DNA of 11,420 nucleotides from assembly GCA_003024985.2 (NCBI GenBank), contig PXIH01S0015021.1; one strand, written 5' to 3'. A program made the translations under genes and the position numbers. The notes under the pieces were generated by a model. The model was not told where the DNA came from and ran no database searches. It saw nothing but the letters and a program-made list of their open reading frames with translations. Shown here one piece after another: positions 7,986 to 11,420 of the stretch (position 1 is the stretch's first letter; each line of letters starts with the position of its first letter). The DNA is from Euperipatoides rowelli. Taxonomy: Eukaryota; Onychophora; Udeonychophora; Euonychophora; Peripatopsidae.

Positions 7986-8838
7986 CAGGGCTAGAAATTA
8001 GAAATTTTTTGGTAGTAGCCCACCGGACTACCACTCTTAATGTACCAGTAGCCCGGGTTTTTTTTGTAGTAGCCCAGATTTTATGTAGAAAAACATTTCA
8101 AATAAACAGAACATTTTTGCTTGTTTATTTTTTTTATTATTTTAATACAGTACATGCAAAGTTGATACCCTAATAAGTCTACAATAATTCTAATGCGAGT
8201 ATTTTTTATTGTAAATAAAAATACAATCAATCACAAAGTTGTTTTTGTATAAATTGAATTGTTAAAGCAATCGTGAGTCAAATTTGCCATTAGCCATTAG
8301 GCTATAGCCAAATTCAAATATACTTCACAGATGTACAGCAAGTTTAGATGCTATTTTTATATGATTTTTCCCTTACTGGAAAATAAATTAATATTACATA
8401 GTGCAGACTAATGTAAAACTGCTATATTTTTTAATTTTCAATTTTGATGCTATTTTATATAAAATTACAATAAACCGTGAGAGTCCGCCTAGTCTGAACA
8501 TAAAATAGTTTTTTTTTTTTATATCATAGAATGCAGAAAGTGGGAGGTCTGAGATCCAGACGCTAGTACTCAAGCGGCTGGATCTCAGACCAACCATTGT
8601 CCTTCAAATGATCAAATTTTTTTTTTTTTTTAAAAGGCTTAGGTTATATAGAAATTCTGTACAATCCGAACAGAGCTTGGTCCAGATTAATTTGTAATAG
8701 AGTGGTTTTTCCTGTATTTATTTATTTATTTTACATTTTTACTGGTAGCCTGATAGGCTACCTCAAACTAGCAAGTAGTAGCCCAACCAAGTTATTAGTA
8801 GCCTCAGGCTACTGGGCTACCACTAATTTCGAGCCCTG
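7986..8838. mobile_element. hAT-like non-autonomous transposon, 853 bp, 8-bp TSD
   Basis: The left end cagggctagaaattag (7986-8001) and the reverse-complemented right end cagggctcgaaattag (8823-8838) match at 15 of 16 positions. The octamer atgtatgg occurs immediately outside both ends (7978-7985 and 8839-8846), the 8-bp duplication expected of hAT transposases. Pol similarity is continuous once the element and one octamer are set aside, which confirms the borders. Subterminal regions carry repeated gtagccc / gggctac motifs on both sides, typical of hAT transposase-binding repeats. No transposase frame is present. Interior features are long T runs near 8508-8520 and 8609-8630, and a perfect hairpin at 8546-8591. 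Confidence 0.95.
8546..8591. repeat. Perfect 14-bp hairpin inside the hAT-like element
   Basis: ggtctgagatccag (8546-8559) is exactly complementary to 8578-8591. Inside it, after one mismatch, cgct (8561-8564) pairs with agcg (8573-8576), leaving an 8-nt loop. The 46-nt structure is GC-rich within AT-rich surroundings. It could be a nested insertion, a replication-blocking fold-back or a structured transcript. The arms are shorter than usual for a microRNA precursor. Confidence 0.85.
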
Positions 8839-8846
8839 ATGTATGG

Positions 8847-9020
8847 CAGAAAATTTTCCTTAATCACAGACCATAAGCCTCTTCAATAATTTTCAGTGAA
8901 TATTCCGCAATACCTACTTACAGCAGCAAGGTTACAGCATTGGGCTTTGTGCTCTAAGATTATAACACACTTTTCAGGTGGTAAAAGGAGCATGCAAACA
9001 CAGTGCTCTGTCACACTTAC
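8847..9020 (+). pseudogene. Ty3/gypsy pol fossil: RNase H, C-terminal part
   Basis: Directly after the duplicated octamer, GRKFSLITDHKPLQ is readable, including the TDHKPL motif with a conserved RNase H aspartate. A stop follows. Then the AARLQHWAL segment (near 8924-8950) corresponds to the conserved AARLQRWAL block. In a shifted frame, KEHAN (8979-8993) marks the GKEHANADALSRLP end of the domain. RNase H removes the RNA strand of the RNA-DNA hybrid during reverse transcription. Multiple stops and frame changes make this copy dead. Confidence 0.9.
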
Positions 9021-9321
9021 CAAATAGTTGAAAAATTAGAACACATCAAGAAGAGAAACTTAGCGATATCTGTTTGATAGAAATTTAGGATAACCTACCA
9101 GTCACTTTTAAGGATATTGCACTGAAAACTAAATTTTATCACAACTGTATAAATTTGCAACTTTAGGCTGATCAACATCACAATCCTTACCCAAAGAATT
9201 TTCTGAATTTTTCTCAAAAAGTGACAAAATTTCAATAGTATAAGATTGTTTATCATTATGGGGAATTAGAATGGTAATTCCTCACAAACTGTAGCATAAA
9301 TATCAACAGGATTTATACTGT
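9021..9321 (+). pseudogene. Ty3/gypsy pol fossil: RNase H-integrase linker
   Basis: Short recognisable pieces match the linker of this pol family. LPVTFKDIALKTK (9096-9134) corresponds to the LPVTA.DI...T block, and GIRMVIPHKL (about 9261-9290) corresponds to the G.R.VIP..L block just before the integrase zinc finger. Stops and frame changes separate them. Spacing to the flanking domains is as expected. Confidence 0.75.
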
Positions 9322-10043
9322 GTGCATGGTGGTATAGTAAAAATGAAAATATTAGCCCACACCCCACAGCTATTTTGGTGGCCAGGCCTAGAATCAGCCA
9401 TCAACCAGAACACAAAGTACCTTGAACATTGTGCCTTACAAAATAACTATCTTACAAAATCACAGTTGCAACCTTGGTTGTGGCCCACCACACTTTGGCA
9501 TAGAATCCACATTGACTTTGCTGGATGTTTTAAAGTAGCCATAAGATCAAATAATGAAGTCCACTACTGCCAGCAAAACCATTAATGCTTTAAAATCTTG
9601 GTTTGCAAGACTCGGTTTACTGGAGCAAATACTGTCTGACAGTGGTACTTCTTAAGAATTAATTTTTTTTTGCAAAAACCTACTGAATACAACATATCAT
9701 ATCAGCCCCATTTGCCCCATACCATCATCCATCTACAAACAGGCCAGCAGAATGATTTGTCTAGGTCTTGAAGAAACATCTAAAAGAAAATCTACTAGTG
9801 GTACAATTTAAGTCAGCTTAGAGAATTTACTTTTTGTATATAGAAGTTCCCCCCTCCACCCGCATTACAACACAAAAAAGTTATGCCAAATTGTGCCTTA
9901 AAAGAGAGATCGGAACCAGTTTAGATCTCCTGAGACGATCCACAGAAAATGTAATCAGAGCAGGCCAAGATAAACATCTCCCACAGGAAGATGTGAGACA
10001 AGTTCAGTTTAACATTGGACAATCAGTTTTAGCCAGAAAGTAG
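9322..10043 (+). pseudogene. Ty3/gypsy pol fossil: integrase
   Basis: The frame at 9322-9585 reads GGIVKMKILAH, FWWPGLES and WHRIHIDFAG, the zinc-finger end and catalytic-core start of a gypsy integrase. In the HHCC finger the final CxxC is damaged: HCALQ has glutamine at the second cysteine. The three catalytic acidic residues remain readable: D at 9514-9516, D in LSDSGT at 9638-9640, E in RPAE at 9750-9752. The first two are about 41 codons apart, shorter than usual, implying an internal deletion. Frame 9834-10043 gives the C-terminal part (LKREIGTSLDLL, then QFNIGQSVLARK, matching F..GD.VLVR). Stops and at least three frame changes make it non-functional. Integrase normally joins element cDNA to chromosomal DNA. 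Confidence 0.93.
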
Positions 10044-10152
10044 TGTTAAGTAATCATAGTTACCCAACTGATAAAATCTGCAACTGACATTTGGACTAAC
10101 TTCAACCATCAGACACCAATGAACAACTTAACAACTCTTGAGGCAAGGGTAA
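10044..10152 (+). other. Probable 3' end of pol and region before the LTR
   Basis: Fragments such as DIWTNFNHQTP may be the decayed integrase tail, where gypsy elements have R.H.DQL. The purine-rich gaggcaaggg just before 10150 is a weak candidate polypurine tract, the primer site for plus-strand DNA synthesis. Confidence 0.4.
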
Positions 10153-10327
10153 TGTAATATAGTGATGTTTCAACATAAGATTTGAACTGGTATTAGACAA
10201 GTTAGATTTGAACTCTGTTTTGTTTAGATTTTGGAACCCTTTGATAAGTAAGATTGGAAATCCTTAGTTATAATCATATGAATTAAATAAATGTTTCTTA
10301 TTAAGCATTTCTCTGTATGATTTTACA
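10153..10327 (+). repeat. Candidate 3' LTR of the gypsy element
   Basis: The segment starts tgtaatatag and ends gattttaca, so it has the TG...CA borders and a short TGTAA / TTTACA inverted end typical of LTRs. It follows pol and a weak polypurine stretch at the expected position, and contains AATAAA near 10287 as a possible polyadenylation signal. Its 175 bp is short but within the range seen for gypsy elements. No 5' LTR is in the window, so the borders cannot be confirmed. Confidence 0.4.
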
Positions 10328-11420
10328 TAGAATAGTAAATCTAATTTTAGAACATTATTGCATTAGTTTTTATTAAATTTTTTTAACATGGAAGAAATTT
10401 AAATTTTAAATCATGATTAGCAACAATAAGCAAACCCAATTTGATACGAGAAAGCTCCACCCACTACAATATTACAAAGCGGCTCAAGCGAGTCATCATA
10501 ATTAGTAGGCGATTACGTGTGAAACTTGAATATTTGTAGCTTTCATTGTACTTCAATATTTACAATTAAGTGGATTTCTTATATCAGTAATTTATATCCA
10601 TAGTTTGATCATGGTGGTGTGAAAAATCATTACTTTTCTTATGAACTTAGAATGATACTCACTTTGTGAGTTGTTAAATGTGAACTACTAGCTCATAACC
10701 CATGGACATTGACATAACTTTATTTCAGAATAATTGAGCAGTCATCATAAAAAAGCACATGGTCTAGTGCAGTGAAAAAGTGGTAAAATTATTCTTAGAG
10801 ATAAACTATATTAGAATTCAATAAAATAAATATTGTCGTAAGTGAAATCTAACAATTATTTTTTTTCAATATGATATTTTTTTCTTCTTTTAATACATAT
10901 TGTAAAGAGCATTTTGAAATGGTTTATGGTTTTGATAAACAAAATAGCACTTCAAATTATCAAATGTCTGTAAGGCCTTGGTGAATAAACTAGCCAACGA
11001 TCTTTAAAAAAAAAACCCCAGCACATTTGCCTTTATAGACTGGTGTTATTCCTACGGGGGTGTAGTCATCTACACATGCATAGTATTTGATTATCGTATT
11101 TCCCTAACACAAACTGATTGTACACTGAAATGTTGAATGAAGATCTTTTGAAACTAAAAATATGTCGGCCATTACGTAAAACGTGCTAGCTTCTACGGCA
11201 CTTTCTAATTCAAAAACGCAAATATGAATTGAAATACAATAATACTACAACGTATAAGAGTCTTGCAGGAGCAAGTGATCTGTTCATTAAATAAAACCCT
11301 TTAAAGTGATTTATCAATGATTTTGTTTTAATTGATTTATGTTTAGTTTTACTTAAAAATATTTGTTTAATTAATCAATTTGGAAAATTTAAATTGAAAC
11401 ATAAAAATTTGCAACTTTCT
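10328..11420. other. AT-rich flank, nothing recognised
   Basis: No coding trace or element border was supported. Small perfect hairpins exist, for example gtgtag/ctacac with a 4-nt loop at 11060-11075 and actcac/gtgagt near 10659-10673. The block around 11010-11220 is somewhat less AT-rich and could hold an unrecognised element or exon. Confidence 0.45.

Noticed and set aside
8394-8597. 67-codon minus-strand frame
   Set aside because: Wholly inside the hAT-like element and running through the perfect hairpin; no domain recognised.
1-11420. CRISPR array, bacterial operon or phage content
   Set aside because: No regularly spaced repeats, no ribosome-binding-site-linked frames, and all coding traces are eukaryotic retroelement fossils.

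Overview
The window reads as AT-rich eukaryotic, most likely invertebrate metazoan, non-coding DNA. There is no long open reading frame and no bacterial-style operon. The recognisable coding traces are all decayed retrotransposon proteins with stops and frameshifts, and the DNA elements carry terminal inverted repeats (TIRs) and target-site duplications (TSDs) of standard eukaryotic types. Single ambiguous bases (positions 430 and 2775) suggest a draft assembly. No host gene, tRNA, rRNA or CRISPR array could be supported. The species cannot be named from what is visible.

Layout. 1-1200: a 20-bp tandem duplication, two related copies of a G-rich miniature element whose termini resemble CAGTGG..GGATCTAGG, and a 39-nt hairpin abutting the second copy. 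1170-2593: no recognisable element. 2594-3820: a non-LTR (CR1/Jockey-like) reverse transcriptase fossil, split by a 747-bp TIR element (2878-3624) flanked by TA. 3821-5460: very AT-rich with only small palindromes. 5461-5806: a possible tRNA-derived SINE head, followed directly by a 272-bp piggyBac-like miniature element flanked by TTAA. 5903-5974: a compact predicted three-way junction. 6230-6990: palindromes, hairpins and a 376-bp inverted-repeat-bounded unit. 7314-7800: a gag-like fossil on the minus strand. 7886-10152: a Ty3/gypsy pol fossil (RNase H, linker, integrase) on the plus strand, split by an 853-bp hAT-like element (7986-8838) with exact 8-bp TSDs. 10153-10327: a candidate 3' LTR. 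10328-11420: no recognisable element.

The main theme is nested insertion. One retrotransposon fossil is interrupted by a DNA element with diagnostic 8-bp duplications and another by a TA-flanked TIR element; a third, weaker case is a SINE-like head followed by a TTAA-flanked element. These give a relative order of events: retroelements first, miniature DNA transposons later. Nothing here demonstrates an undescribed active system. The structural signals least explained by known families are the three-way junction at 5903-5974, the 14-bp perfect hairpin inside the hAT-like element, and the 16-bp perfect inverted repeat at 6614/6989.
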